A DNA stretch of 64,000 nt from Cercis canadensis (Eukaryota; Streptophyta; Magnoliopsida; Fabales; Fabaceae), in NCBI GenBank assembly GCA_003255065.1, contig QAOA01002720.1, positions 33,971 to 97,970 on the forward strand. The letters run 5' to 3'. Numbering within the stretch: position 1 is the first letter of the stretch; the number at the start of each line of letters is the position of its first letter. Position numbers and translations under genes: made by a program. The notes under the pieces were generated by a model. It saw only the letters and a list, made by a program, of their open reading frames with translations, was not told the DNA's origin and did not search any database. Shown one piece after another: positions 21,111 through 32,289 of this stretch.

Positions 21111-22550
21111 CTAATAATGATTTGTGTGTGCAATTAAAAAATTGAGTTGGTAGAAGAATATACATGATATAAAATTGAACACTTATTCTACAATATTGAA
21201 TAGACACACATAATTTATTTTCACACACAAAGCTTGGCCATTGGTAATGGCCAATAACACAATTGTGCACAAGGAACTCCTTGGTGTTTCCTCTTTGTAT
21301 ATTTCTCATTTTGTTAATCAACATTAGTACAAAAATATGACAAACCACTAACTATCCTCCTTATAGAAGTAAATGTCGGTTCTCATTTCCTTAACTGCCC
21401 AAAAAAGCTACTAATTTTGTAGGTGTATTAAGATCTTGCAAGGGAAGTAAGTGTTAGGAAAATAATATGAAAGAGACAACAATGGTGGCTTTATGCCATT
21501 TTGACATGTACCAAAAAAAATATGACATTAAGAGAATAAATAAATTAATTGGAAAAGTCCTGTTTCCATCCAAAACATAAGAAGAGCATCATTTTACTTA
21601 CATAAATTAGGAAGCACATTGCAATAAAAAAAAAATAAATGAAGGGGACATTTGACCCTAATAATTGGCTTTAACTCCATATTGACATGTAGTTCTAGAA
21701 TACTTTACAACAATGGCTTAACAAAACATTTGTGAACATAAGTTTCATATAGGAGTAGAAGTAATCTTTCAGGTTCCTTATATACCAAACTGGTGGTGAC
21801 TTATGGTATAAAATTTAGAAAGAGAAACTGTAAATGAAAAAGGTATACAATGTACATATAGTTCAAAAATCATTATCCTCATGGGTGATATTATGGATAG
21901 AAAACTGTAATAATCTGTGTTGAGTTTGGGTGCAACTGTTACCAAATAGTTGCTTCCCATTTCTTGTATTCCTCTGATAATCATATGTCTTTGCAATGAA
22001 AAAAATTAGTTGCTAGAAGAGTATAGAAAATATAAAACTGAACACTTATTGAACAATATTTAACACACACACACAGAATTTAATCTCACATACAAATCTT
22101 CGCCTTTGGTATTGGCCAATAAGAAAATTGTGCATAAGGAACTCTTTGGTGTCTCCCATTTGTATATTTCTCATTTTCTTACACAACAATAGTACAAAAA
22201 ATTGAGAAACCACTAACTATCCTCCTTATACAAATACATGTTGGTTCTCATTTCCTTAAGCCCCCAAAATAGCTAATAATTTTGTAGATGTATTAAGATC
22301 TTGCAAGGGAAATAGGTGTTAGGAAAATAATATCACAGAGACAACAATGGTGGTTTTATGCCATTTTCACTTGTACAAAAAAAAAATGACATTTTGAAAA
22401 TAAATAAGTCTTGTATGTGTGTATAAAATAAATAGGCAATGTTCTTACTTATAGAAATCAAGAAGCACATTGCAATTAAACAAATAAATGAACATGTCGA
22501 ATTAATAGCTAACGTTTGACAAAATTTGAAGTTGGTGAAAAGCAAATATT
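21098..22550. repeat. Internal tandem duplication of about 865 bp, left arm
   Basis: 21098-21480 and 21963-22345 are diverged direct copies (shared landmarks: GTATTCCxCTxATAATxAT, GAACACTTATT, TTGTGCA.AAGGAACTC, TTAAGATCTTGCAAGGGAA). Each contains an exon-like stretch reading on the minus strand as KEFLVHN..IG.Y (the start of exon 1 is included in the duplication). The same duplication exists in the right arm (about 37680-38960), so it predates the palindrome. Confidence 0.7.
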
Positions 22551-22800
22551 ATGGACCTTAATGCAATCTTTATTACTTTAAGATATATTTGTTTATAGAT
22601 GCAAGGATGACAGATGATATCTAACAAATATTAGTAGTTGTTTAATTTCAAATTGTATGTAATAAATCTCTACAATCTGCTAACATACCAATTTCTACCA
22701 TATATTTCAATGAGCTTTTAACATCTCTAACAATATGTAATCGGTCAGTCGTGTTTAACATAAATGTGATTCTTAAGTAAGAAAAAAATAGTTCATCATA

Positions 22801-23289
22801 TTATCTTACTTCATTGACCTTGTACATTGCAGTTGTCATAGCTTTAGTTGGTCTCCTTTGTTTGGGAGTGTTGGATTTCTCCTTAACTGGTGTTGGTGGG
22901 AATGGTGTATCAGTAAAATAATAAGCATCAGATGGTAAATAAGGAGTAAGACTCACAAAAGATGGGCCCTTGATTTTCTTTGACGGAGATATAAAACATT
23001 TCTTGTCATTCTTATCTTCAACTCCTAAACTTGGCACCTATTTCTTCCTCTTCTTCAAACCACTTTTAGATGCAAGAGTAGAGCAGTGAATGACCTCCAC
23101 CACATCATCCTCTGCACCTTGACCTACATATTTTAATCGAAACTTATCATTAAGAATTTCGGTATTAGTCATTGTTGACTTATTTGTATTTTCATTTGTT
23201 GGAGTAGTGATAGTTATCACATTCCACAAATTATCTATCTCTTTACGTAAGAAATTTATTGTGTCATTTTGTCTTGCCAATATTGTCAT
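22801..23289 (-). pseudogene. Upstream exon of the left-arm gene, Lys/Ser/Pro-rich
   Basis: Two abutting minus-strand frames, 23289-23038 and 23037-22801, are one frame broken by a TAG where the right copy has Trp. The protein begins ARQNDTINFLRKEIDNLWN (a short heptad-like segment) and continues through a basic KSGLKKRKK stretch. It ends with PSDAYYF, PFPPTPVKEKSNTPKQRRPT and KAMTTAMYKVNEVR. The right-arm counterpart at 36748-37242 is open over its last 139 codons. No domain is recognised. Position and strand suggest it belongs to the same gene as the four-exon block. Confidence 0.5.
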
Positions 23290-25091
23290 AACCTCATCCT
23301 AGAGTTACAAATCAACAAGTATATTATTTTCAGTATTTGCTCCCGTACTCAACTCAATGAAAAATGCATGGCATGAGAGGGAAGAAAAAATATATGTAGT
23401 ACATATCATTTGTCATTCACTATTATCGTTTGAAGTATGAGTAGCAGGAAAGGCGTGTTCATGTTCACAAGCTGATTCTTCAGTGTGATGAATATTTAAG
23501 AAATTACTGTAAAAAAATTGTAAAAAAAATCAAATATTCGGTATTCTCAATGTTTTTGCAAGTAAGAGCAAGAACTATAAAATAACGATGAAGGAAAAAT
23601 GAATAACTATTCATTGATGTCTGCATTCTTGGAGCACTGTAGAGTCGCAACATAAATGAAACTTCTATTGTCAGGGGGAGTAGCCATAGAAATGGAAGCC
23701 TTTGTCAATTTCACGTCCTGGTTTTGTTTGAGGAAGCTAATGGGTTACTTCTTCAGAGAATGAACTGTTGTACTGCCCCCCGTGTAAGTGCTAGACTAAG
23801 GTGCAAATAGGCCAGTTTTTGTCTTTTCTCTCAGATTTTGTGCCATCCAATGGGCTCAAGTACTTTTGGAGGGAAAATGATGAAGGATTATGAGGTATAT
23901 GATATCTACCGTTGATATACATGGATTTTATGTGATCATGCCCTGCTAGATGAATCTAATGGTTGGACCTCCACTAAATACCTATGGCATTAAAACAATT
24001 ATAAAATTAAAAAGCATAACACCCCCCATAAAAGTAAGTAGCATGCATAGACAAAGTTTAATTTCTGGTTGCAACTTTGTAAAGAGTCAAATGTCATTGC
24101 TCTCTACTAACCAAAAAAATAAAAATGTCATTGCTCTCTCATTCGCAAGTGGCATATCAAGCATAGACCATATAACATATTTTCATTTCTTTATTGCTAC
24201 TTTTGGTGGACTCCTTTTAGATGTTGTATGATAAATCTGTAACTGTTATTTTTTAGTCACACTTGACATCTATTATTATTATTATTATTATATATGCACA
24301 TAAAATTATAAAGTGTTATATTAATAATATCACAACTCTGCAAGTTTTGCTTCATGTTGTCGAAGGAATTTATGATCTTAGGTTTGTGCTGTCCTCATTA
24401 TAAAGATAAATATTAATCCATTAAATAAAAAAATAGAAATATCATATAACAATGCCAAAAATGAATGTCCAAGTACTTAATTAGAGAAATTATCTTTAAC
24501 AAATATTTAGGGTCATCATTTTTAGTAGTTATTACATATATCATTAAGACCAACCACAAGTACTTTCTGTTTCTTTATTGCGACTTTTTGTGGGCTCTAC
24601 TATGGTAACATTGATAACCAAGCAAGCTATACTAATTTATTAGTCACATTTGACTTCTATTTACTATATATATATATAAAATTAAAAATATGCACATAAG
24701 ATTATAATATGATATATTAAATGGGGGATCAAATAAAATTTCTGCTTCATGGTGTGTAATACATTTATAATCTTAGGTTTTGGTGTCCACATGTACCAAA
24801 AAAAAAAACATTACATGATTTAAATGAAAATGTCCAACTACATATATAATAACAAAAACGACATAGTACTGAGCATTTAAATTTATATATAACAATTTAT
24901 ATATATGCCTCAGAATAAAAATTGAAAACAAAGTTAAAATAGTACCTATTCAAATAATAGGATATACAACAGTAGCAAGAACTGTGCACCTAAGGCTCAT
25001 TTCAATTTGGTAACACCATGTGTAAAGATATATTTGCCACGGCTTCAAGGCCAACATGATTTGCACCAAACAATTCATCAACCAAAATGCT

Positions 25092-25322
25092 TCAGTTGCT
25101 TGTTGGCCAGTAATATGGGCAGACTAACACCTCTTTTGGGTTCAACTTATACCTTAGTTTTGCCACAAATTTTTGGTAGGTAGTAGACATACTAAGGGAA
25201 CTAACAACTCGTTGCTTCCTGTCCTTTTGAAACTGTTGGGAAGTGAGGTTTGGATGTAAACATCTGAATGTGTCAACATATATGGAGTGGAACTTCAAAT
25301 CAGTCAACATCCTTAAGAGCAA
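25092..25322 (-). CDS. Conserved exon-like ORF, left arm (unknown)
   Basis: A 76-codon minus-strand frame (LRMLTDLKFHSIYVDTF, CLHPNLTSQQFQ, YQKFVAKLRYKLNPKEVL) that remains open in both arms with seven amino-acid differences and no length change. An upstream exon-like stretch, in the right arm at about 34386-34540, reads FPPELKEKMKGLSPVMFEDF. No family recognised. It is probably an early exon of the arm gene, but splice borders were not resolved. Confidence 0.35.
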   Translation of the reverse strand: MLLRMLTDLKFHSIYVDTFRCLHPNLTSQQFQKDRKQRVVSSLSMSTTYQKFVAKLRYKLNPKEVLVCPYYWPTSN

Positions 25323-25690
25323 CTACTTGTTTTATAAAACTAGTCAGGTTTTGAATTCACTTTGTAAATATATGCTATATATGCAAATATATGTGAAGTC
25401 AACATGCAAGCTTTTCCACCCAAATGCCCATGTAGGTGCATATCATAATACTAACCAAATCAAGCATTAGGGAAGAAAATACCTCTTCCAACTATATCTG
25501 GAATGACTTCACAAAGTCCTCAAACATTACTGGAGATAGTCCCTTCATTTTTTCTTTAACCTCCTCAGGACGAAAACAACAGAATACATCACTTACATGT
25601 TCACACAACAAAGGGAAATCAGATTATCAACCCCAATAGCATCAATGAAGAACTGAAACTCAGAACTCCATTCTTTAACAAAACATACTA

Positions 25691-26570
25691 CCAATCTTTA
25701 TATCGTAAAAGAAAGGGATGCAGTTAGGCATGCACGTCGGTGAGATGATGCCCAAACCAAATCACATCTATCGGGCTAAAAGAGAAAAGGTGGACAATGG
25801 TTGGATGAAGCCATGCATGAACTCGAGGCACAGGTCACTCAGGACTGACTCAACTCGGTCTCGCCATTTGTGGGTGTTCTGTCATTGGTATTTTGCTTTC
25901 TACCATTTAAAAGGATTCTTGCACGATGGCAACAAATCAAAATATCAGGTACCATACCATCAATATATAACTGAAACTCAGAACTGTATTCTTTAACAAT
26001 CGTTCTTACTACCAATCTTTATATCATAAAAGAAAGGGATGTAGTTAGGCATGCACGTCGGTGAAATGGTGCCCAAGCTAAATCTCATCTATCGGGCAAA
26101 GAGAGAGAACGTGGACAATGGTTGTATGAAGCCATGCATCAACTCGGGGCACAGGTGACTCACAATTGACTCAACTCGGTCTCGCCATTTGTGGGTGTTA
26201 TGTTGCTGGTTTTTTTCTTTCTACCATTATGATTCTTGCACCATGGCTAGAAATCAGAATATGAGGCCCTATGGAAAATGATATAGAACTGAAACTTAGA
26301 ACTCAATTCTTTAACAATCGTTCTTAATACCAATCTTTATATCGTAAAAGAAAGGGATGCAGTTAGGCATGCACGTCGGTGAGATGGTGCCCAAGCCAAA
26401 TCCCATCTATCAGGCAAAGAGAGAGAACATGGAGAATGGTTGCATGAAGCCATGCATCAACTCGGGACACAGGTGACTCAGGACTGACTCAACTCGGCCT
26501 CGCCAATCTCTTGTTCTCTGGGTGGTTTTTAGCTTTCTATCATTACGATTGTTGCACGATGGCCATGTTT
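25691..26570. repeat. Tandem array of about 320-bp units, left arm (three units)
   Basis: Units begin near 25691, 26012 and 26330 at CCAATCTTTATATCGTAAAA and contain GTTAGGCATGCACGTCGGTG, CCATCTATCGGGC and CAACTCGGTCTCGCCA. The third is partial. One phase of the unit stays open (25718-25996), but I recognise no domain. The right arm has five units. Confidence 0.85.
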
Positions 26571-26619
26571 AACATGTCCTTTTCAAAATAACTTATCTCC
26601 TACACTTAAACCAACAAGT

Positions 26620-27045
26620 ACTTTATGCAGAGCTTTAGGGGCTGGTGTATGGACTTTGCCTTGCATGGGAGCTGGGTATGCCAAGAGTTCAGGCAGAAAT
26701 AGATTCGAATGTGTGATGCATCTTTTGCTTAACTGTAGCACCGAGCTACATCCCTTTTACAACTTAGTTCAAGAAGTTCGTGGGTTGCAGCGTCGAAACT
26801 AGGAGCTTGATATGAAGCATGTCTTTAAGGAGACCAACAACTGTGCCGATGCCCTAGCTAGGAGGGGACACGATGCTCGTTTAAGTTTTCTGTTGTTCAG
26901 TTTTTTGATCCTCCTGTGTTTATTACATAGCTTCTAGTAGAGGATTGTATGGGCGTTTCGATGCCCACGTCAATCACTGTGTAGTTTTTTGTTTTTCTTT
27001 GTTGGGCTTGCGCCCCGTTGGCTAAACCAAAAAAATAAAATCAAC
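26620..27045 (+). mobile_element. LINE 3' end with decayed RNase H domain, left arm
   Basis: Plus-strand frames, with at least one shift, read ELxGLVYGLCLAWELGMPRV then ELHPFYNLVQEVRGLQRRN and ELDMKHVFKETNNCADALARR. This is the C-terminal half of the RNase H domain found at the end of plant non-LTR retrotransposons. It is followed by the LINE 3' UTR, with TTGGGCTTGCGCCCCGTTGG and an A-rich tail (CCAAAAAAATAAAA). A Trp codon is TAG after RRN. It is shared with the right arm, so the LINE inserted before the arms duplicated. Confidence 0.8.
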
Positions 27046-27152
27046 AAGTATACAGATGCAATAAGTATATATCTTCTTTTATTATATATATATATAATGC
27101 ATTTCTAACTTAATAAATATTAGTGGATCCCACCATAACTATCTTACTATTC

Positions 27153-27274
27153 TATAAAAGCGGCTTCACTTCGGTGACAACTTGTGCGCTGTAGTTATAG
27201 TATTCTTCGTAAGTCTGGCTCACCAGAGAACTTGTTCGTTGCAGTTATAGTAGTTTTCATAAGTGTGGCTCACG
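27153..27274 (+). promoter_or_regulatory. TATA box and repeated 5' leader of the hybrid-binding-domain gene, left arm
   Basis: TATAAAAG at 27153-27160 lies about 115 bases upstream of the ATG at 27275. Between them a segment of about 45 bp is repeated twice (AGTTATAGTA..CTTCRTAAGT.TGGCTCAC), the second copy ending at the ATG. The arrangement is conserved in the right arm. Confidence 0.6.
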
Positions 27275-27736
27275 ATGAGGCCAGTGGCCAGAGGTAGGTA
27301 AAAAATTTATGTAGTATTCTCTGGTAGACAACCAGAAATTTATCTAAGTTGGGGAGAGGCACAGTTGCAAGTTGATGGTTTCAATGGTGCCTCGTACCAA
27401 TCTTTCACGAGTATGAAGGAAGCTGAAGCTGCATGGGCACTTTATGGGCCACGTTGGCAGCTACCACCACCACATCAGGAGGATCCTCCTGCAGCAGCTG
27501 TTAGACCTCAACCACTAATGCCAGCAAACCCTGCTAACCCAGTGCTCATACAGCATCCCCAACTTCAGTTGCAAACTATTGCCCATGAGGGAGCAGTACC
27601 AGATCAACAAATCATTAATGCAGAGCAACATTTTGTTCGCGATGGTAATCATGGTGGAGATAGACTTTTGGAGGGGATAGTAATTGGTTTTTTGTTGACG
27701 GTGCTAGCAATGTTTCTCAGTAGATATTTGATGTAA
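27275..27736 (+). pseudogene. RNase H1 hybrid-binding domain (viroplasmin-like) protein with C-terminal membrane anchor, left arm
   Basis: A 154-codon frame from ATG 27275. Residues about 10-55 are the small N-terminal domain of eukaryotic RNase H1, also known as the caulimovirus VI/viroplasmin domain: KIYVVFSGRQP, IYLSWGEAQLQVDGF, GASYQSF and EAEAAW. It binds RNA/DNA hybrids or dsRNA. A Pro/Gln-rich linker follows, then a hydrophobic C-terminus (GIVIGFLLTVLAMFLSRYLM) that looks like a tail anchor. No RNase H catalytic domain is attached. Codon 9 is TAA where the right arm has CAA, so the left copy is broken; an internal ATG at 27365 would lose the first part of the domain. The right copy has the same length and a different stop. 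Confidence 0.8.
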
Positions 27737-28378
27737 TTGATAATCATGTACATTTAATTATAAAATTTTGTATGTTTTTCATCTCTCTCGTCTCTCTTAT
27801 CTCAATTAGAAATTTATTAATTATGAAATGGCTGACTCTAAAAAATGGGCACTATTGCAAATTGTCTTTATGGAATGTTGGATTTCAGGAAAATGGTTTA
27901 CATTGTGTTTACTGGTACCTAAAGAACCACTTTTAAGGAATGCAACAATGTCATCCAATATTTTTATTAAATTATGAATTGATCCCAAAAATTTAATTAA
28001 AATAAATAGTAAGGGACTAAGTTTCTAATGAGGAAATTACATATTCTTCATGTGTTACATTGGAACTTTATGTATAAATTAAGCATATGTAATGGTCTTA
28101 TTTATTTAATGAAATTTACAATCAAATTAAGAATAAGTTCTTAATTAGTGGCATATATATATCTAAAGTGAAAATGATGAATAATTTATAATTTTGTTAT
28201 TATTATCAAAATAAAAGCAAGGAGTTAAGTTTTGAAATATCTTAGGTGTATACAGAAAAATAAAAGCAATCAACTATCCAGAAAACCAAATACGTTGAGC
28301 TTATATTGCCCATATAAATTGGGCATGCGGGTCCATTAGAAATCCAACAACCCAATATTTCATAGTGAACACCCCCCC
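27737..28378. other. Inner end of left arm, no gene seen
   Basis: AT-rich DNA matching 30918-31583 inverted. It ends in CATAGTGAACACCCCCCC, mirrored at 30918 as GGGGTGTTCACTATG. This inner boundary is sharp and G/C-run bordered, like the outer one. Confidence 0.7.
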
Positions 28379-29184
28379 ACCCCACGTTTGGGCCATAATC
28401 AGCGACCGAAGCCTAAAATATAAACAATCAATTGTTAAGTGGAATATTGTTTATTACTGACACTTTGTACGGAATCATCTGAACTGTAGCTGCCTTATGT
28501 AATTAAATGTTACTTTTTGAATCATATTTTTGGCTTCACTAAAATTATATGTACAAGCAAGTGAGCAAAACCTATCTTCCAAGGGAGAAAACAAACTAAC
28601 GTTGAAGAACATATTGATTAATTGATAAGGAAATAAAAATGGAATCAAACCATATGAAACTCAGCATAGGGTCTTATCAGTGTATTAATAGCCTAATGTA
28701 AACAAATATGCATTAATTTAATATTATAAAGTATTCATAACCATCATTCATATTATCAAAATGACATTCAATTTAAAATAAACTTCTTAATTAGTGACTT
28801 GATGTAATAAACAATGTTAATTTGTCTCATATAATAATAATAACACCAGCTATAAGATTCTTCACATGGGTGCACTACATTTCGAACTTTTCCTCAATAT
28901 ATTGGCATTTCATCTAAATTTCACACAAACATCAAACAAAATGTGTATGATATAGCTTAAATGATTGTGCATGTGACACAAAATACACGTTTAAAAATTG
29001 AATTTCACAGATCAGTATATTTTCATTATTTGCTTTCTAGTGAACTCTAACTTTTTTAAAACTTGCATACTATGTCTTAATCTTGAATACGCTTAAAATA
29101 TGAAGTTCACTAACTCTAAACAAAATACAACAAAATCAAAATTTCAGCACAAAACAAAAATTGTAATTATCCTTATCACTAATA

Positions 29185-29254
29185 NCTATGCTGTAAAAAG
29201 CTAGGTAACCGACCTAAAACTTTAAGTAATTTGAGGAGCCTCGGCAGCTCATCA
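29185..29254 (-). repeat. 69-bp LTR end (TGATGAGC family) beside a gap
   Basis: The reverse complement begins TGATGAGCTGCCGAGGCTCC and continues for 69 bases, matching the starts of the LTRs at 3053 and 11511, then stops at the N at 29185. The remainder of the LTR or of a whole element is probably missing in the gap. The orientation is opposite to the other two copies. Confidence 0.8.
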
Positions 29255-30604
29255 GTCATATATAAAAATTTCTTGTGCTAAGTAAAATGTATGAGGTATT
29301 TACTGTCTCCTCAGTGAGTCGTGAACAGTTGGAGAATGGGATAAAAGATGAGTAAAAAGATTAGCAGGTTTACGGAACTGGTCTATTTGGTAAAAGGGTT
29401 TCAACGATTTGGTATATTTCAGTACTACTTTGATTAACTGCCTTTTATATAAATTGTTAACTTGTTATTCTCAAATTTACCTGCCTTATATTGTTAAGTT
29501 AACTTGTTATTCTGAAATAAGATCTCTTTTCTGGTGCACCCCCTTCTCTTTTCTTGCATACAGTAGACAATATGTACTGGTATGGGTCTTTCATAGATGG
29601 TCCCAATAAAGCAAGCACATGTAAGATTCAGTTGCTCCTGAAAATTAAGGGGGGTTTCTGATATGTCACATCTCAACCTGACATGGACTTTCACCTCATG
29701 TACTCCATTCATGAAAAATAAAATCTTTTTAATTTATTTCCATTCTTTAATTGCACATGGAAGAAAATTGCAATAAAAAAACTTATAGAATTTAAATAAC
29801 TACTTCTTTAGTATGTAATTTGAAATCATACCCACATCTGAATCATGATCATCGAAATTTAATTGGGTCAAATGGGCAAAAAGTTAAGTTTAGTTTAAAT
29901 ATAAATTTAGTCAGATCTTATACAAACCTATTATGTATGCTCGACTTCAATGTTGTATTAAGCCAAACAAGTTATGTTAAATATGGTCTCATGAAAAAGT
30001 TAATATAATTAATTATGTTAGAAAATGCATGCCTAATTAACCCATGCTTTGGCATATCCAATATAATTTATTCCTCTTGATTTTGCAAGATATAATAAAT
30101 TTGTTAATATTTTAATTAACAATGACAAAAACCATTCTTTCGTGGCATGATGGTCTGTCCTATTTGTTGACAATCCATTGGGATGTTGGATACATAGTAT
30201 ATGAAGAGTTTTACAATAGCCAAAAGAGAGAAATTAACCAACTTCCCTCCTCCTTACAATGCAGAGTCCATGAGGGAATCTCACAAGAGCCAATGGAAGT
30301 GACATGTCAAATAGAGAAGGAGAGAAGAGGTTGGGTCGGGCTGGGTAGTGGTGATAATCATATCCTATATGGATACGATTTTAGACCTAAGGTGAAGAAG
30401 TGTCATAACCAATGGAGACTACTACATCACTTCTAATGTCATTCAGAAAACCACCATCAACATGAACTACCATGACCCACCATATATTTGCCCTTTGGAT
30501 CTCTAGGTTGGACAACGTGTTTTGTAGGGAGAATAACAAATAAATACCTCTTCCCTAACTTAAACAACGTAAAAAACATGTAGTTGTATATTGCATGTAA
30601 GTCA

Positions 30605-30850
30605 TTTTTTTTTTGGTTAATCAACGAGGCAAGAGCCTAGCAAGCACAAAGTAAAACAGAAACTGACGTAGCCCTAGAGACGCCCATGCAATCCTGAAAC
30701 AGAGTATCCATAATACACATAGGGGGTTAAGAAAACTGAACTACACTAAACGAAGCATCATGCCCCTTCCTAGCTAAACCATCAGCACATTTATTCCTCT
30801 CCCTAAACACATGCATAATATTAAGATCCCAGCCTCCATGCTTCATGTCT
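30605..30850 (-). mobile_element. LINE 3' end with RNase H remnant in the spacer
   Basis: The minus strand reads NIMHVFRERNKCADGLARKG followed by HDAS and a LINE-type 3' UTR ending at an A-rich tail (plus strand TTTTTTTTTTGG). This is the end of the RNase H domain of a non-LTR retrotransposon, related to but distinct from the copies in the arms. It is 5'-truncated, as is usual for LINE insertions. Confidence 0.7.
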
Positions 30851-31102
30851 CAAATTTATTGGATTAAATTGAAGCAAGAATGGTGCCCCTGTTTGCAGCT
30901 TGTTGTTACCTGTGGCTGGGGTGTTCACTATGACATATTGGGTTGTTGGATTTCTAACGGACCCGCAGGCCCAGTTTATATGGGCAATATAAGCCCAACG
31001 TATTTGGTTTTATGGATAGTTGATTGCTTTTATTTTTTTGTATACACCTAAGATATTTCAAAACCTCACTCCTTGCTTTTATTTTGATAATAATAACAAA
31101 AT

Positions 31103-31155
31103 TATAAATTATTCATGATTTTCACTTTNTATAAATTATTCATCATTTTCACTTT
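31103..31155. other. Assembly join with 26-bp unmerged overlap
   Basis: 31103-31128 and 31130-31155 are the same 26 bases, with one difference, on either side of an N. The left arm carries this sequence only once (about 28170-28200), which shows that the second copy is an artefact of contig joining. Confidence 0.85.
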
Positions 31156-31583
31156 AGATATATATATGCCACTAATTAAGAACTTATTCTTAATTTGATT
31201 GTAAATTTTATTAAATAAATAAGACCATTACATATGCCTAATTTATACATAAAGTTCCGATGTAACACATGAAAAATATGTACTTTTCTCATTAGAAACT
31301 TAGTCCCTTAACTATGTATTTTAATTAAATTTATGGGGTCAATTCATAATTTAATAAAATATTGGATGACATTATTGCATTCCTTAAAAGTGGTTCTTTA
31401 GGTACCAGTAAACACAATGTAGACTATTTTCCTGAAATCCAACATTCCATAAAGACAATTTGCAACAGTGCCCATTTTTTAAAGTCATCCATTTCATAAT
31501 TAATAAATTTCTAATTGAGATGAGAGAGACGAGAGAGATGAAAAACATACAAAATTTTATAATTAAATGTACATGATTATCAA

Positions 31584-32045
31584 TTACATCAAATACCTAC
31601 TGAGAAACATTGCTAGCACTGTCAACAAAAAACCAATTACTATCTCCTCCAAAAGTCTATCTCCACCATGATTACCATCGCGAACAAAATGTGGCTTTGT
31701 ATTAATGATTTGTTGATCTGGTATTGCTCTCTCATGGGCAATAGTTTGCAACTGAGGTTGGGGATGTTGTATGAGCACTGGGTTAGCAGGGTTTGCTGGC
31801 ATTAGTGGTTGAGGTCCAACAGCAGCTGCAGGAGGATCCTCCTAATGTGGTGGTGGTAGTTGCCAACGTGGCCCATAAAGTGCCCATGCAACTTCAGCTT
31901 CCTCTATACTCCTAAAAGATTGGTACGAGGCACCGCTGAAACCATCAACTTGCAACTGTGCCTCTCCCCAACTTAGATAAATTCCTGGTTGTCTACCAGA
32001 GAAGACTACATAAATTTTTTGCCTACCTCTGGCCACTGGTCTCAT
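31584..32045 (-). pseudogene. RNase H1 hybrid-binding domain protein with membrane anchor, right arm
   Basis: Counterpart of 27275-27736 with exactly the same 462-nt length. Codon 9 is CAA here, so the domain is open (KIYVVFSGRQPGIY, QVDGFSGASYQSF, EEAEVAWALYG). A CAG-to-TAG change at 31842-31844 after LPPPH cuts off the linker and the anchor. Between the copies I count about 14 amino-acid replacements in the domain and linker but none in the last 20 residues. A TATA box (TATAAAAG, 32160-32167, minus) and the duplicated leader are retained. Confidence 0.8.
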
Positions 32046-32159
32046 CGTGAGCCACACTTATGAAAACTACTATAACGGCAACGAACAAGTTCTCTGGTGA
32101 GCCAGACTTACGAAGAATACTATAACTACAACGCACAAGTTGTCATTGAAGTGAAGCCG

Positions 32160-32167
32160 CTTTTATA
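32160..32167 (-). promoter_or_regulatory. TATA box of the right-arm hybrid-binding-domain gene
   Basis: TATAAAAG on the minus strand, about 115 bases upstream of the ATG at 32045, at the same spacing as in the left arm. Confidence 0.55.
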
Positions 32168-32221
32168 GAATAGTAAGATAGTTATGGTGGGGTCCACTAA
32201 TATTTATTAAGTTAGAAATGC

Positions 32222-32223
<2 letters not shown>

Positions 32224-32261
<38 letters not shown>
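32224..32261. repeat. (TA)n microsatellite
   Basis: About 19 TA dinucleotides. The left-arm equivalent near 27085-27098 is much shorter. Confidence 0.95.
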
Positions 32262-32264
<3 letters not shown>

Positions 32265-32289
32265 AAAGAATATATATACTTATTGCATC

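Larger units (their letters stand above)
18029..28378 (+). repeat. Left arm of a giant palindrome (about 10.3 kb)
   Basis: The arm matches the reverse complement of 30918-42038 along its whole length. Paired landmarks include 18405/41660 (AACGACGTC), 20337-21110/38939-39712 (four exons of equal length), 23038-23289/36748-37000, 25092-25322/34659-34889 and 27275-27736/31584-32045. The arms differ by point changes, a 640-bp repeat expansion in the right arm and microsatellite length. In the 76-codon segment at 25092-25322 I count seven amino-acid differences from the right copy. Divergence and indels argue that this is a real old duplication rather than one sequence assembled twice. Confidence 0.9.
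28379..30917. other. Palindrome spacer (about 2.5 kb, contains an assembly gap)
   Basis: Unique AT-rich sequence between the two arms. It contains a single-N gap at 29185, a 69-bp LTR end right after it, and a LINE RNase H fragment at 30609-30850. A 104-codon plus-strand frame at 30122-30436 has no recognisable family and I do not call it a gene. The real spacer may be larger than shown because of the gap. Confidence 0.6.

Noticed and set aside
23950..24231. ORF conserved as 35829-36080 in the other arm
   Set aside because: It runs antisense to the exon-bearing strand and its C-terminus differs between arms by frameshift; it is most likely a passenger open frame.
25691..26570. CRISPR-like array of regularly spaced repeats
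   Set aside because: The units are contiguous 320-bp tandem repeats in plant nuclear DNA, with no short repeat/spacer structure.
30122..30436. 104-codon plus-strand ORF in the palindrome spacer
   Set aside because: No recognisable motif, no promoter or splice context, and low-complexity AT-rich surroundings; not enough to call a gene.
27275..32045. Endogenous caulimovirus remnant, because of the viroplasmin-type domain
   Set aside because: No movement protein, coat, RT or other pararetroviral sequence is nearby; the domain is also the normal N-terminus of cellular RNase H1, and the membrane tail is not a viral feature.
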